Assembly (NCBI RefSeq): GCF_009846865.1
Contig: NZ_WUWN01000001.1
Coordinates: 300,743-364,742, forward strand
Direction of reading: 5' to 3'
Source of the DNA: Puerhibacterium puerhi
Lineage (GTDB): Bacteria > Actinomycetota > Actinomycetes > Actinomycetales > Cellulomonadaceae
DNA length: 64,000 nucleotides
In this document: positions 15,512 through 23,733 of the stretch, one piece after another
Layout: each line of letters opens with the position of its first letter
How positions within the stretch are numbered: position 1 is the first letter of the stretch
Position numbers and translations under genes: made by a program
The notes under the pieces: generated by a model
Database searches by the model: none
The model's input: only the letters and a program-made list of their open reading frames with translations
Told to the model about the DNA's origin: nothing

Positions 15512-16807
15512 ATGTCGAGTGAAGAGATCGAAGTCCTGGTCGTTGGCGCGGGCCAGGCCGGGGTCGCGATGAGCGAGCACCTCACCCGCCACGGTGTGCC
15601 GCACCTCGTGGTGGAGCGCCACCGCGTCGCCGAGCGTTGGCGCTCGGAGCGGTGGGACTCCCTGGTCGCGAACGGGCCCGCCTGGCACGACCGGTTCCCC
15701 GGCCTGGAGTTCTCGGACGTCGACCCCGACGGCTTCGCCTCGAAGGAGCAGGTCGCGGACTACCTCCTCGCCTACGCCGAGAAGTTCGGCGCGCCGATCC
15801 GCTGCGGCGTGGAGGTGACCTCCGTGCGCCGGCACGTCGGCCGCGCCGGGTTCCGCGTGGAGACCTCAGACGGGACCATCGATGCACGCTACGTCGTCGC
15901 GGCGACCGGCCCGTTCCAGCGGCCGGTGATCCCGGCGCTCGTTCCCGAGGACGCCGGGATCACGCAGATCCACTCCAGCTCGTACCGCAACCCGCAGCAG
16001 CTGCCGGGGGGTGCCGCTCTGGTTGTCGGGGCCGGGTCCTCGGGGGTGCAGATCGCCGCCGAGATCCAGCGGTCGGGCCGGCAGGTCTACCTGTCCGTCG
16101 GGCCGCACGACCGCCCTCCGCGCAGGTACCGCGGACGCGACTTCGTCTGGTGGCTCGGCGTCCTCGGCAAGTGGGACGCCTCGGCGCCTCCTCACGGCGC
16201 CGAGCACGTCACGATCGCCGTCAGCGGGGCGGACGGCGGGCACACCGTCGACTTCCGCGACCTGGCCGCCGACGGCATCCAGCTCGTCGGGCGGACCGTC
16301 GCGTACGACGACGGCACCGTCCGCTTCGCTCCCGACCTGGCGCGCAACATCGCGAACGGTGACGCGAGCTACCTGTCGCTGCTCGACGAGGCGGACGCCT
16401 ACGTCGAGGCCAACGGACTTGACCTGCCGCGGGAGCCGGCCGCACGGGTCCTCGGCCCCGCCCCGCGGTGCGTGACCGATCCTCTCCTGGAGCTCGACCT
16501 CGCCGCTGCCGGGGTCACCTCGGTCGTCTGGGCGACCGGGTTCGCCGTCGACTACGGCTGGCTGCACGCCGACATCTTCGACGACCGGGGCAGGCCACGG
16601 CACCAGCGCGGCGTGTCCGCGGAGCCCGGCGTCTACTTCCTCGGTCTGCCCTGGCAGTCACGGCGCGGTTCGAGCTTCATCTGGGGCGTCTGGCACGACG
16701 CCAAGTACATCGCCGACCAGATCATGATCCAGCGCGGCTACCACGCCTACGACGAGGCGGCATCCCTCTCCCCCACGACCCTTCCCGAGATGGAGCGCCT
16801 GCGATGA
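15512..16807 (+). CDS. FAD-dependent monooxygenase (FMO/CzcO-like)
   Basis: A 431-residue two-dinucleotide-fold flavoprotein. The FAD Rossmann motif is VLVVGAGQAGVAMSEHL. The NADPH fold is ALVVGAGSSGVQIAAE. Both ATG motifs are seen (VVAATGPF, VVWATGF), and the HSSSYRNP segment corresponds to the HSxxY part of the FMO fingerprint. The complete Baeyer-Villiger fingerprint (FxGxxxHxxxW) is absent, so N- or S-oxygenation or another hydroxylation is as likely as ester formation. GTGGAG precedes the ATG. The TGA overlaps the RidA start as ATGA. Its neighbours (RidA, amidohydrolase) point to a nitrogen-containing substrate. Confidence 0.8.
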   Translation: MSSEEIEVLVVGAGQAGVAMSEHLTRHGVPHLVVERHRVAERWRSERWDSLVANGPAWHDRFPGLEFSDVDPDGFASKEQVADYLLAYAEKFGAPIRCGVEVTSVRRHVGRAGFRVETSDGTIDARYVVAATGPFQRPVIPALVPEDAGITQIHSSSYRNPQQLPGGAALVVGAGSSGVQIAAEIQRSGRQVYLSVGPHDRPPRRYRGRDFVWWLGVLGKWDASAPPHGAEHVTIAVSGADGGHTVDFRDLAADGIQLVGRTVAYDDGTVRFAPDLARNIANGDASYLSLLDEADAYVEANGLDLPREPAARVLGPAPRCVTDPLLELDLAAAGVTSVVWATGFAVDYGWLHADIFDDRGRPRHQRGVSAEPGVYFLGLPWQSRRGSSFIWGVWHDAKYIADQIMIQRGYHAYDEAASLSPTTLPEMERLR

Positions 16808-17232
16808 GCATGCCGACCCACACCCGCATCCGTCCCTTCAACACGAAGGACACCTACCCCGAGCAGAGCCTCGACAACGACCTGTGCCAGGCCGTGGTCG
16901 CGGGCGGCGTCGTCTACCTGCGCGGGCAGATCGGCCAGGACCTGGACACCCGCGAGAGCGTGGGCATCGGTGACGTCGAGGCGCAGGCCGAGAAGGCGAT
17001 GGCCAACATCGACCTGCTGCTGCGCGAGGCGGGCAGCGGTCTGGCGGACATCGTCAAGGTCGTCGTCTACCTCACCGACATCCGCTACCGCGAGCCCGTG
17101 TACCGCGTGATGGGCCGCTGGCTGAAGGGCGTCCACCCGGTCTCCACCGGACTGGTCGTCGACGCCTTGGCCCGCCCCGAGTGGCTGGTCGAGATCGACG
17201 CCACAGCGGTGGTCAGCGGGGCGGCGTCGTGA
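16804..17232 (+). CDS. RidA family protein
   Basis: A 142-residue RidA/YjgF/YER057c protein. It has the family features QAVVAGGVVYLRGQIGQD, the ADIVKVVVYLTD segment and PVSTGLVVDALARPEWLVEIDATAV. Canonical imine deaminases carry an Arg near RVAVEA; here the C-terminal strand reads WLVEIDA, so it belongs to one of the RidA subfamilies of catabolic operons rather than housekeeping RidA. Such proteins hydrolyse reactive enamines or imines formed during amine oxidation (RutC of uracil breakdown is an example). The ATG overlaps the monooxygenase stop; GGAG is eight bases upstream. Its own stop overlaps the next gene as GTGA. Confidence 0.85.
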   Translation: MSMPTHTRIRPFNTKDTYPEQSLDNDLCQAVVAGGVVYLRGQIGQDLDTRESVGIGDVEAQAEKAMANIDLLLREAGSGLADIVKVVVYLTDIRYREPVYRVMGRWLKGVHPVSTGLVVDALARPEWLVEIDATAVVSGAAS

Positions 17233-17903
17233 CCTTCTCGCTCGCCGCCCGCGATCCCGCGACGGGCGCCTTCGGCATGGTGCTCAGCTCGTCGAGCCCC
17301 GCGGTCGCTTCACGCTGCCTGCACCTGCGCCCCGGCGTGGGCGCCGCCGCCTCGCAGAACGTCACCAACCCTGCGCTCGGGCCGCTGGTCCTCGAGGCAC
17401 TCGCCGCGGGCGCGGATGCCGCATCCGCGCTCGACCGGGCGCTCGCGGAGGACGCCCGTCCGGAGCACCGCCAGCTCACCGTCGTCGACGCCGCCGGCCG
17501 CGTCGCACACTTCTCCGGCGCCCGGGCGCTCGGGACCCACGCGGTCGCGACGGGGCCGCAAGCGGTGGCCGCGGGCAACATGCTCGCCGGGCCCGAGGTC
17601 GTCCAGGCCATGGTCGACGCCTACCGGGACAGCACCGCGACGACGTTCGAGGCGCGGCTCCTCGACGGGTTCCTCGGGGCGGTCGCCGCCGGAGGGGAGG
17701 CGGGCCCCGTGCGCTCGGCCGGCCTCGCCGTCGTCGAGGACGCCGCGTGGCGGGTCACCGACCTGCGGGTCGACGACGCCGACGACCCCGCGGCCGAGCT
17801 CGCCCGTCTGCTCGACTTGTGGCTGCCGCAGAAGCGCGACTACCTCACGCGCGCCCTCGACCCCGAGGCCGCGCCCTCCTACGGCGTGCCGGGAGACCTG
17901 TGA
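17229..17903 (+). CDS. DUF1028 (Ntn-hydrolase-like) protein
   Basis: A 224-residue DUF1028 protein, recognised by the start MTFSLAARDPATGAFGMVLSSSSPAVASRC and the GVGAAASQNVTNPALGPLVLEAL and AGNMLAGPEVVQAM segments. DUF1028 has an Ntn-hydrolase-like fold; many members sit in operons with RidA proteins and amidohydrolases, but the reaction is not established. It starts with GTG inside the RidA stop (GTGA) and its TGA shares a base with the next ATG, so it is strictly coupled to both neighbours. A hydrolytic step on a cyclic or N-acyl nitrogen compound would fit. Confidence 0.8.
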   Translation: MTFSLAARDPATGAFGMVLSSSSPAVASRCLHLRPGVGAAASQNVTNPALGPLVLEALAAGADAASALDRALAEDARPEHRQLTVVDAAGRVAHFSGARALGTHAVATGPQAVAAGNMLAGPEVVQAMVDAYRDSTATTFEARLLDGFLGAVAAGGEAGPVRSAGLAVVEDAAWRVTDLRVDDADDPAAELARLLDLWLPQKRDYLTRALDPEAAPSYGVPGDL

Positions 17904-19084
17904 TGGCGGCGGCGGGTCTCAAGCGGCGGGTGGTCGAGCGGGTGGACGCCGAGCTCGGCGACCTGCTCGACGTCAGCCACCGTCTGCACGCCCACCCCGA
18001 GACCGCCTGGCAGGAGCATGCCTCGGCGGCGGTCCTCGCCGACGCGCTGGAGGCCCGCGGCTTCACGGTGGAGCGCGGGGCCGCGGGGCTCGAGACCGCG
18101 TTCGTCGCCGAGCACCGCACGGGGACGGGCGCGCGACCGACGGTCGGCCTCGTGGCCGAGTACGACGCGCTGCCGGGTCTCGGCCACGCCTGCGGGCACA
18201 ACATCATCGCCGCCGCCGCGCTCGGCGCGGCCTGGGCCCTCGCGGCCGTCGCCGACGAGCTCGGCGTCGCCGTGCGCGTCGTCGGCACGCCCGCCGAGGA
18301 GGGCGGCGGCGGCAAGATCCCGATGCTCGAGGCGGGCTGCTTCGACGACCTGGCGTTCGCGATGATGATTCACCCCGGGCCGGCCGACGCCGTCTACGCC
18401 CGCCCCCGCGCGGTCGCCCACTTCGAGGTGCGCTACGGCGGCGTGGCCTCGCACGCAGGCGCCTACCCGCACCTGGGCCGGAACGCGGCCGACGCGTTCA
18501 CCGTGGCTCAGGTCGCCATCGGACTGCTCCGGCAGCAGCTTCCCACGTCGGTCCGCGTGCACGGCGTCGTGACCGAGGCCGGTACCGCCCCCAACGCGAT
18601 CCCCGCATCCGCCTGCGGCGCCTGGTACGTGCGTGCTGAGACGCTCGGGGAGCTCGCGGACGTGTTCGAACGGGTCAAGGCCTGCTTCGCCGCCGGCGCG
18701 CTCGCGACCGGGTGCTCGTGGGAGCTGGAGGAGACCAGCCCCCGCTACGCGGAGTTCCGCAACGACGACGAGCTGGCGCGGCTCTTCGCCGCCAACGCCG
18801 CCGCGCTCGGTCGCGACATGGACCTCGCCGAGCGCGGCCCCCGAGGCATGGCGACGGCCTCCACCGACATGGGCAACGTCTCCCAGCGGGTTCGTGCGAT
18901 CCACCCGTACCTCGACATCGGCTCGCTGCCCGCCGTCAACCACCAGCCCGCCTTCGCCGACGCCGCCGCGACACCCACTGCGGACCGCGCAGTGCGCGAC
19001 GGCGCCGTCCTGCTGGCGCAGACGGCCATCGACGCCGTCCTCGCCGGCCTCGTCCCCGAGGAGGACCCCCGTGCGCACCCGTGA
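17903..19084 (+). CDS. M20 family amidohydrolase (AbgB/HipO-like)
   Basis: A 393-residue metal-dependent hydrolase. The first metal site reads VAEYDALPGLGHACGHNIIAAA and the catalytic Glu pair GTPAEEGGGGK. The dimerisation/lid domain (about 175-290) contains EVRYGGVASHAGAYPHLGRNAADA with its conserved His and Asn. This subgroup cleaves N-acyl amino acids, aminobenzoyl-glutamate and similar amides. GGGAG precedes the ATG, which overlaps the DUF1028 stop by one base. The gene lies in the middle of the catabolic operon; an amide bond in a pathway intermediate is the likely target. Confidence 0.85.
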   Translation: MAAAGLKRRVVERVDAELGDLLDVSHRLHAHPETAWQEHASAAVLADALEARGFTVERGAAGLETAFVAEHRTGTGARPTVGLVAEYDALPGLGHACGHNIIAAAALGAAWALAAVADELGVAVRVVGTPAEEGGGGKIPMLEAGCFDDLAFAMMIHPGPADAVYARPRAVAHFEVRYGGVASHAGAYPHLGRNAADAFTVAQVAIGLLRQQLPTSVRVHGVVTEAGTAPNAIPASACGAWYVRAETLGELADVFERVKACFAAGALATGCSWELEETSPRYAEFRNDDELARLFAANAAALGRDMDLAERGPRGMATASTDMGNVSQRVRAIHPYLDIGSLPAVNHQPAFADAAATPTADRAVRDGAVLLAQTAIDAVLAGLVPEEDPRAHP

Positions 19085-20567
19085 CGACTGGGCGCAGCTC
19101 GTGACCACGATCGAGCCGCGCCGTCACGCCTTCATCGACGGCGACTTCACCGACGCGGCCGACGGCGAGGAGTTCACCACCGTCAACCCTGCCACGGGCG
19201 TCGTGCTCGCCTCGGTCGCCCGCGGCAAGGCCGAGGACGTCGACCGTGCGGTGGCGGCGGCACGCCGGGTCTTCAGCTCCGGGGCCTGGTCTCGCGCCGC
19301 GCCGAGCCACCGCAAGTCGGTGCTGCTCCGGCTGGCGGAGAAGGTCCGCGAGCACGCCGACGAGCTCGCACTGCTCGACACCCTCGACGGCGGCAAGCTC
19401 ATCACCGACACCTCGACGGTCGACGTCCCGGGCTCCGCGGCGATCCTCCAGTGGTACGCCGAGGCGATCGACAAGCAGTATGGCGAGGTGGCGCCCACCG
19501 CTCCCACCGACCTCGCGATCGTCACGCGCGAGCCGCTCGGCGTGGTCGGCGCCGTCGTGCCCTGGAACTACCCGCTCGAGATGGCGGTCTGGAAGCTCGC
19601 CCCCGCCCTCGCCGCCGGCAACAGCGTCGTCCTCAAGCCGGCCGAGGAGTCGCCGTTGTCCGTGCTTCGCCTGGCCGAGCTGGCCGCCGAGGCCGGTCTG
19701 CCCGACGGCGTCCTCAACGTCGTGCCCGGGTACGGCGACGAGGCGGGGCAGGCCCTGGGCCGGCACCCCGATGTCGACGCGATCGCGTTCACGGGGTCGA
19801 CCGCCGTCGGCAAGCTGTTCCTGCGCTACGCGGGCGAGTCCAACATGAAGCAGGTCTGGCTCGAGTGCGGCGGCAAGAGCGCGAACCTCGTCTTCGCCGA
19901 CGCCAACGACCTCGACCTGGTCGCGGCGAAGGCCGTCGTCGGCATCTTCGGGTGCTCGGGACAGGTGTGCTCGGCCAACTCGCGGCTCCTGGTCGAGGAG
20001 CCCGTCGCCGACGAGCTGCTGGAGCGCATCTCCGCCCGCGTCCGCGACCTGCGGGTGGGCGACCCCCTCGACCCCGCCTCGACCATGGGCCCGCTCATCA
20101 GCGCCCAGCAGCTCGACCGGGTCCTCGGCCACGTCGAGGCAGCCCGCGCCGAGTCCACGCTCGCGTTCGGCGGCAACCGCCTCCACGAGGCGACCGGGGG
20201 CTACTACGTCGAGCCCACCGCCTTCCGCGACGTGCCCCCGACCGCGGCGCTCTCCCGCGAGGAGGTGTTCGGCCCGGTGCTCGCGATCTCGACGTTCCGG
20301 GACGAGGCCGACGCCGTCGCCCGTGCTAACGCGAGCGAGTACGGACTCGCGGCCTCCGTGTTCACCGACAGCCTGCAGCGCGCCCGCCGCGTCGCCGGCG
20401 CCCTGCACGCCGGCACGGTGTCGGTGAACACCGTCGACGCGCTCGACGTGACGACACCGTTCGGCGGCGTGAAGCAGTCGGGGTTCGGCCGCGATCTGTC
20501 GCTGCACGCGATGGACAAGTTCACCTGGCTGAAGACCACCTGGTTCGCCGGGCCCGAGAAGGGATGA
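19071..20567 (+). CDS. Aldehyde dehydrogenase, PuuC-like
   Basis: A 498-residue NAD(P)-dependent aldehyde dehydrogenase. The catalytic Cys300 is in GQVCSA and the general base Glu265 in WLECGGKS; the cofactor loop is FTGSTAVGK. Long stretches recall E. coli PuuC, the gamma-glutamyl-gamma-aminobutyraldehyde dehydrogenase (AILQWYAEAIDKQYGEVAPT, SNMKQVWLECGGKSAN, FGGVKQSGFGRDLSLHAMDKFT), so an amino- or amido-aldehyde is the probable substrate. The GTG start follows GAGGAC and overlaps the end of the amidohydrolase gene by 14 bases. Its stop overlaps the next gene as ATGA. Together with the GMC enzyme it would take an alcohol to an acid. Confidence 0.9.
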   Translation: MRTRDDWAQLVTTIEPRRHAFIDGDFTDAADGEEFTTVNPATGVVLASVARGKAEDVDRAVAAARRVFSSGAWSRAAPSHRKSVLLRLAEKVREHADELALLDTLDGGKLITDTSTVDVPGSAAILQWYAEAIDKQYGEVAPTAPTDLAIVTREPLGVVGAVVPWNYPLEMAVWKLAPALAAGNSVVLKPAEESPLSVLRLAELAAEAGLPDGVLNVVPGYGDEAGQALGRHPDVDAIAFTGSTAVGKLFLRYAGESNMKQVWLECGGKSANLVFADANDLDLVAAKAVVGIFGCSGQVCSANSRLLVEEPVADELLERISARVRDLRVGDPLDPASTMGPLISAQQLDRVLGHVEAARAESTLAFGGNRLHEATGGYYVEPTAFRDVPPTAALSREEVFGPVLAISTFRDEADAVARANASEYGLAASVFTDSLQRARRVAGALHAGTVSVNTVDALDVTTPFGGVKQSGFGRDLSLHAMDKFTWLKTTWFAGPEKG

Positions 20568-22108
20568 GCATGGCCTACGACACCCCCGACCTCGTCGACT
20601 ATCTCGTGCTGGGCGGCGGGACCGCCGGCTGCGTCGTCGCCGCGCGCCTCAGCGAGGACCCTGCCGTGAACGTCGGCCTGGTGGAGGCAGGGCCCTCCGA
20701 CGCCGACGAGCCCCGCGCGCACTCCATCCGCCGCTGGGCGGAGATGCTCGAGGGCGAGTACGACCTCGACTACCGCAGCGTGCCGAACGAGCGCGGCAAC
20801 TCCTTCATCCGCCAGGCACGCCTGCGCATCCTGGGCGGCTGCTCCACCGCGAACACGATGATCACCTGGCGGCCGCTGCGCGGGGACATGGAGGAGTGGG
20901 TCGCCCTCGGCGCGCAGGGCTGGGACTACGACGCCGTCAACCCCTACTACGACCGCCTGCTCGCCCCGGTCAACCCTGTCGCACCACAGGACCGCAACCC
21001 CTACCTCCAGGAGGTCATCGACTCCGCGGCCACGGCGCTCGGCCTGCCGGTGCGCGAGACGTGGAACGACACGGAGTTCCGCGGGGGTGCCGGCTACTTC
21101 GAGATCGGCTACGACCCGGAGACGAACCAGCGGTCCTCCGCATCGCACTCCTACGTCCGCAGCGGTGCCGACCAGCGGGGCAACCTGCACGTCACGCTCG
21201 GCGGCCTCGTCGAGCGGCTCGTCGTCGAGGGCGGCAGGGCCGTCGGCGCGCTCGTGCGCACGGCAAGCGGCGTGCGCGAGCTGCGTGCCCGCCGGGAGGT
21301 GATCGTGAGCTGCGGGGCGATCGACAGCCCCGCACTGCTGATGCGCTCCGGGATCGGGCCCCGTGCGGTGCTCGAGGCCGCGGGCGTCGAGGTGCTGCTC
21401 GACCTGCCCGGCGTCGGCGAGAACCTCCAGGACCACGCCGAGGGCCTGCTGATCTGGGAAGCCCGGTCGGAGCGCCCCACCGTCAGCGCCACAGGCTGGG
21501 ACGCCGGCTACGTCGTGACGGTCGACGAGGACAGCCCGGTGCCCGACGTCTCCACGCACATCCCGCTGGAGACCTGGGGCGTGCACGCGGCGCGCGAAGG
21601 CGTGGAGCTGCCGGCGAACAACGTCTCGCTCGTGCCCAACGTCGCCAAGCCGCGCAGCCGCGGGCGGGTGTGGATCACCTCGCCGTCGGCCGACGACGCC
21701 CCCACCATCGACTACCGCTCCTTCACCGACCCCGACGGCCGCGACGAGCGGATGCTCGTCGCCGGCGCCCGCCTGGCCCGCCAGGTGGCCCAGCAGGAGC
21801 CGTTCGCCTCGCACCTGGTGCGCGAGGTGTTCCCCGGGCCGGACGTGCAGACCGACGAGGAGCTCTCGGCGGCGTTGCGGGCCACGCACCAGACGGTCTA
21901 CCACGTGTCGTGCACCTGCAAGATGGGCGCCGACGACGACCCGCTGGCGGTGCTGGACCCGCAGCTTCGGGTGCGTGGCATCGACGGACTGCGCGTCGTG
22001 GACGCCTCGTCCTTCCCGACGCTGTCCGCCCTCAATCCCGTGGGCCTCATCATGACCGTCGCCGAGCGCGCCGCCGACCTGATCCGGGAGGACGCCGCGG
22101 TGCTGTGA
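20564..22108 (+). CDS. GMC family oxidoreductase (choline dehydrogenase-like)
   Basis: A 514-residue FAD enzyme of the glucose-methanol-choline family. The FAD fold is LVLGGGTAGCVVAARLSE and the flavin-contact motif is ILGGCSTANTMI (GMC signature 1). The active-site His segment is VYHVSCTCKMG and the C-terminal Asn-Pro motif SALNPVGLIMTVAERAADLI. Family members oxidise primary alcohols or amino alcohols such as choline. It overlaps the aldehyde dehydrogenase stop as ATGA and is the last gene of the operon; a 12-bp hairpin follows. Paired with the PuuC-like dehydrogenase, it suggests a two-step alcohol-to-acid oxidation late or early in the pathway. Confidence 0.9.
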   Translation: MSMAYDTPDLVDYLVLGGGTAGCVVAARLSEDPAVNVGLVEAGPSDADEPRAHSIRRWAEMLEGEYDLDYRSVPNERGNSFIRQARLRILGGCSTANTMITWRPLRGDMEEWVALGAQGWDYDAVNPYYDRLLAPVNPVAPQDRNPYLQEVIDSAATALGLPVRETWNDTEFRGGAGYFEIGYDPETNQRSSASHSYVRSGADQRGNLHVTLGGLVERLVVEGGRAVGALVRTASGVRELRARREVIVSCGAIDSPALLMRSGIGPRAVLEAAGVEVLLDLPGVGENLQDHAEGLLIWEARSERPTVSATGWDAGYVVTVDEDSPVPDVSTHIPLETWGVHAAREGVELPANNVSLVPNVAKPRSRGRVWITSPSADDAPTIDYRSFTDPDGRDERMLVAGARLARQVAQQEPFASHLVREVFPGPDVQTDEELSAALRATHQTVYHVSCTCKMGADDDPLAVLDPQLRVRGIDGLRVVDASSFPTLSALNPVGLIMTVAERAADLIREDAAVL

Positions 22109-22163
22109 TAGCGAGACACGGGCCAGGCGGCGCACGCATCGTCGCCCACCGGCCCGAGATCGC

Positions 22164-22207
22164 AGCGAGGGCGTCCTCGCGGTGCTCCCGGCGACGACGC
22201 CCTCGCT
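22164..22207 (+). terminator. Terminator of the seven-gene enzyme operon
   Basis: AGCGAGGGCGTC (22164-22175) pairs perfectly with GACGCCCTCGCT (22196-22207) around a 20-base loop, 56 bases past the GMC stop codon. Confidence 0.55.
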
Positions 22208-22380
22208 CGCCCACCGCGCTCGCGGACCGTCTGGACGGTCCGGGGGCCGTGAGCGAGGTGCGGGCCACGCGGCCCGAGGGCCCGGCTGATGTCGAGCAGC
22301 CGGCCCTTGTGGGTGGACGCCCACGCCCTGGACGCACGAGGCTCCGACCTGCATTTCCGCTGCTCAGGGGGTTCTGGCTG

Positions 22381-22437
22381 AGCCGCCTGTGGGATCGAAC
22401 CCCGGCCTGTCCCTGCTCCCTCGGCAGATCAGGCGGC
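22381..22437 (-). pseudogene. Decayed tRNA-Thr copy
   Basis: Read on the minus strand, it starts GCCGCCT and ends AGGCGGCT, the same 7-bp acceptor stem and last base as the intact tRNA-Thr at 30466-30538. The T-arm survives as GGGGTTCGATCCCAC with one base missing from the loop. D and anticodon arms are largely lost, leaving 57 instead of 73 bases. Beyond its 3' end, 22338-22378 still resembles the tRNA terminator (GAGCAGCGGAAATGCAGGTC against GACCAGCGGAAACGCAGGTC on the minus strand). It is either a duplicated att-like tRNA end or a decayed tandem copy; same orientation as the intact gene. Confidence 0.6.
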
Positions 22438-22733
22438 GACCGGAAGGTCCCGACGCGACATGTGCGATGACGTCGACGGATGCCGGAAGACCGCGCCATT
22501 CCAAGGATGTCGCGGGTCCGCGATTGAGCTCGGACTCGCGCACGCGCATCGGCTGACAGCGGTCACTGAACGCTGCGGAGCGCGCATCCACATCGCGCCC
22601 GAACCCCGATCTGCGTCACAGACCGCGTCACGAGCGAACCCGACCGCTGCGCCACAGTTCCCGCACCACCGATGGTTGCCGTGATGTCGCATCGGGCTTG
22701 AGGGAGCAGGCAGCGACCGGGTCCCAACAGATC

Positions 22734-22777
22734 GAGGCCCCGACCGCGATCCAGGGGAAGATCGCGGGCGGGGCCTC
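22734..22777 (-). terminator. Long hairpin downstream of the two-component system
   Basis: GAGGCCCCG-a-CCGCGATC (22734-22751) pairs with GATCGCGG-g-CGGGGCCTC (22760-22777): 17 of 18 positions around an 8-base loop. It is 245 bases beyond the response-regulator stop on the minus strand and is the most stable hairpin of this region. Confidence 0.5.
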
Positions 22778-23022
22778 GTGGCCCTCACCCCGTTCGGGGC
22801 CGATTTTCACCCGCCCGCCGCGCGGCGGAGCTCTCAGATGCCCCCTCACCCGGAACGCGCCGACGCGACCCCGCACCCGGCGGCCGTCGGACGGGACGTC
22901 GCCGACGCTGCCGTGCTCCCCCGGCTCGAGCCGCTGCCTGGGCATCGTCACCACCCCGCGCCCTGGTGGTCGGGCGGCGCGGGCCGCGCAGTGGCAACGA
23001 GCCGACGGCCCGCGGTCCCGGG

Positions 23023-23733
23023 TCACTCGGACCGCGGGCCCCCGGTGCCGACCGACCTCGCGCCGTCCGGGCCGACCAGCCCCGTCTCGTAGGCGACGAT
23101 GACCGCCTGCACGCGGTCCCGGACGCCGAGCTTGGCCAGGATGCTGCCGACGTGGGTCTTGACCGTCGTGGGCGACAGGACGAGACGATCGGCGACCTCG
23201 GCGTTGGAGAGCCCCTCGGCCACGCACCGCAGGACGTCGAGCTCGCGCGGGGTGAGCGCGCGCAGGCGCGGGTCGACGTCGGCCGCGGGGGCACGGTCGC
23301 CACCCGCCGGCAGGTGCGGGGCGAACAGGTCGAGCATCCGCCGCAGGACGCGCGGCGCGACGACCGAGGTCCCCGAGGCGACGGTCCGGATCGCGTCGAC
23401 GAGCTCGTCGGGCCGCGCGCTCTTGAGCAGGAATCCGCTGGCCCCGGCGCGCAGGGCGGCGAACGCGTACTCGTCGACGTCGAAGGTGGTCAGCACGAGC
23501 ACCCGCGAGCCCGGGTGGTCGGCCACCACCCGGCGCGTGGCCTCGATGCCGTCCATGCCGGGCATGCGCACGTCCATGAGCACGACGTCGGGGCCAAGCG
23601 CGGCGACCTGGTCGAGCGCCACGTGCCCGTCCGTCGCCTCGCCGACCACCTCGAGGTCCGGCTCGGACTCGATCACCAGCCGGAAGCCCATGCGCAGCAG
23701 GGCCTGGTCGTCCACGAGCAGCACCGTGGTCAC
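23023..23733 (-). CDS. Two-component response regulator, NarL/LuxR family
   Basis: A 236-residue regulator. The receiver domain (1-120) has the acidic pocket VDDQ, the phosphate acceptor Asp54 in LMDVRMPGMDG, Thr in VLVLTTFD and Lys in FLLKSARP. The LuxR-type helix-turn-helix (about 155-215) reads LTPRELDVLRCVAEGLSNAEVADRLVLSPTTVKTHVGSILAKL. The GTG start overlaps the kinase stop (GTGA), so kinase and regulator are co-translated. By context it controls the upstream ABC transporter genes of the same operon. Confidence 0.95.
   Translation of the reverse strand: MTTVLLVDDQALLRMGFRLVIESEPDLEVVGEATDGHVALDQVAALGPDVVLMDVRMPGMDGIEATRRVVADHPGSRVLVLTTFDVDEYAFAALRAGASGFLLKSARPDELVDAIRTVASGTSVVAPRVLRRMLDLFAPHLPAGGDRAPAADVDPRLRALTPRELDVLRCVAEGLSNAEVADRLVLSPTTVKTHVGSILAKLGVRDRVQAVIVAYETGLVGPDGARSVGTGGPRSE

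Larger units (their letters stand above)
22109..23022. other. 914-base region without an intact gene
   Basis: This stretch holds the catabolic operon's hairpin (22164-22207), a decayed tRNA-Thr copy with its terminator remnant (22338-22437), and a large hairpin (22734-22777). Open frames between 22429 and 22990 on either strand have no recognisable motif, unusual composition and poor starts. I see no gene in it. Parts have lower GC than the flanks, as expected for decayed or transferred DNA. Confidence 0.6.

Noticed and set aside
22429..22788. Open frame of 119 codons left of the two-component system
   Set aside because: No motif, odd composition with many His, Cys and Arg, no ribosome site, and it overlaps the tRNA pseudogene and the large hairpin.
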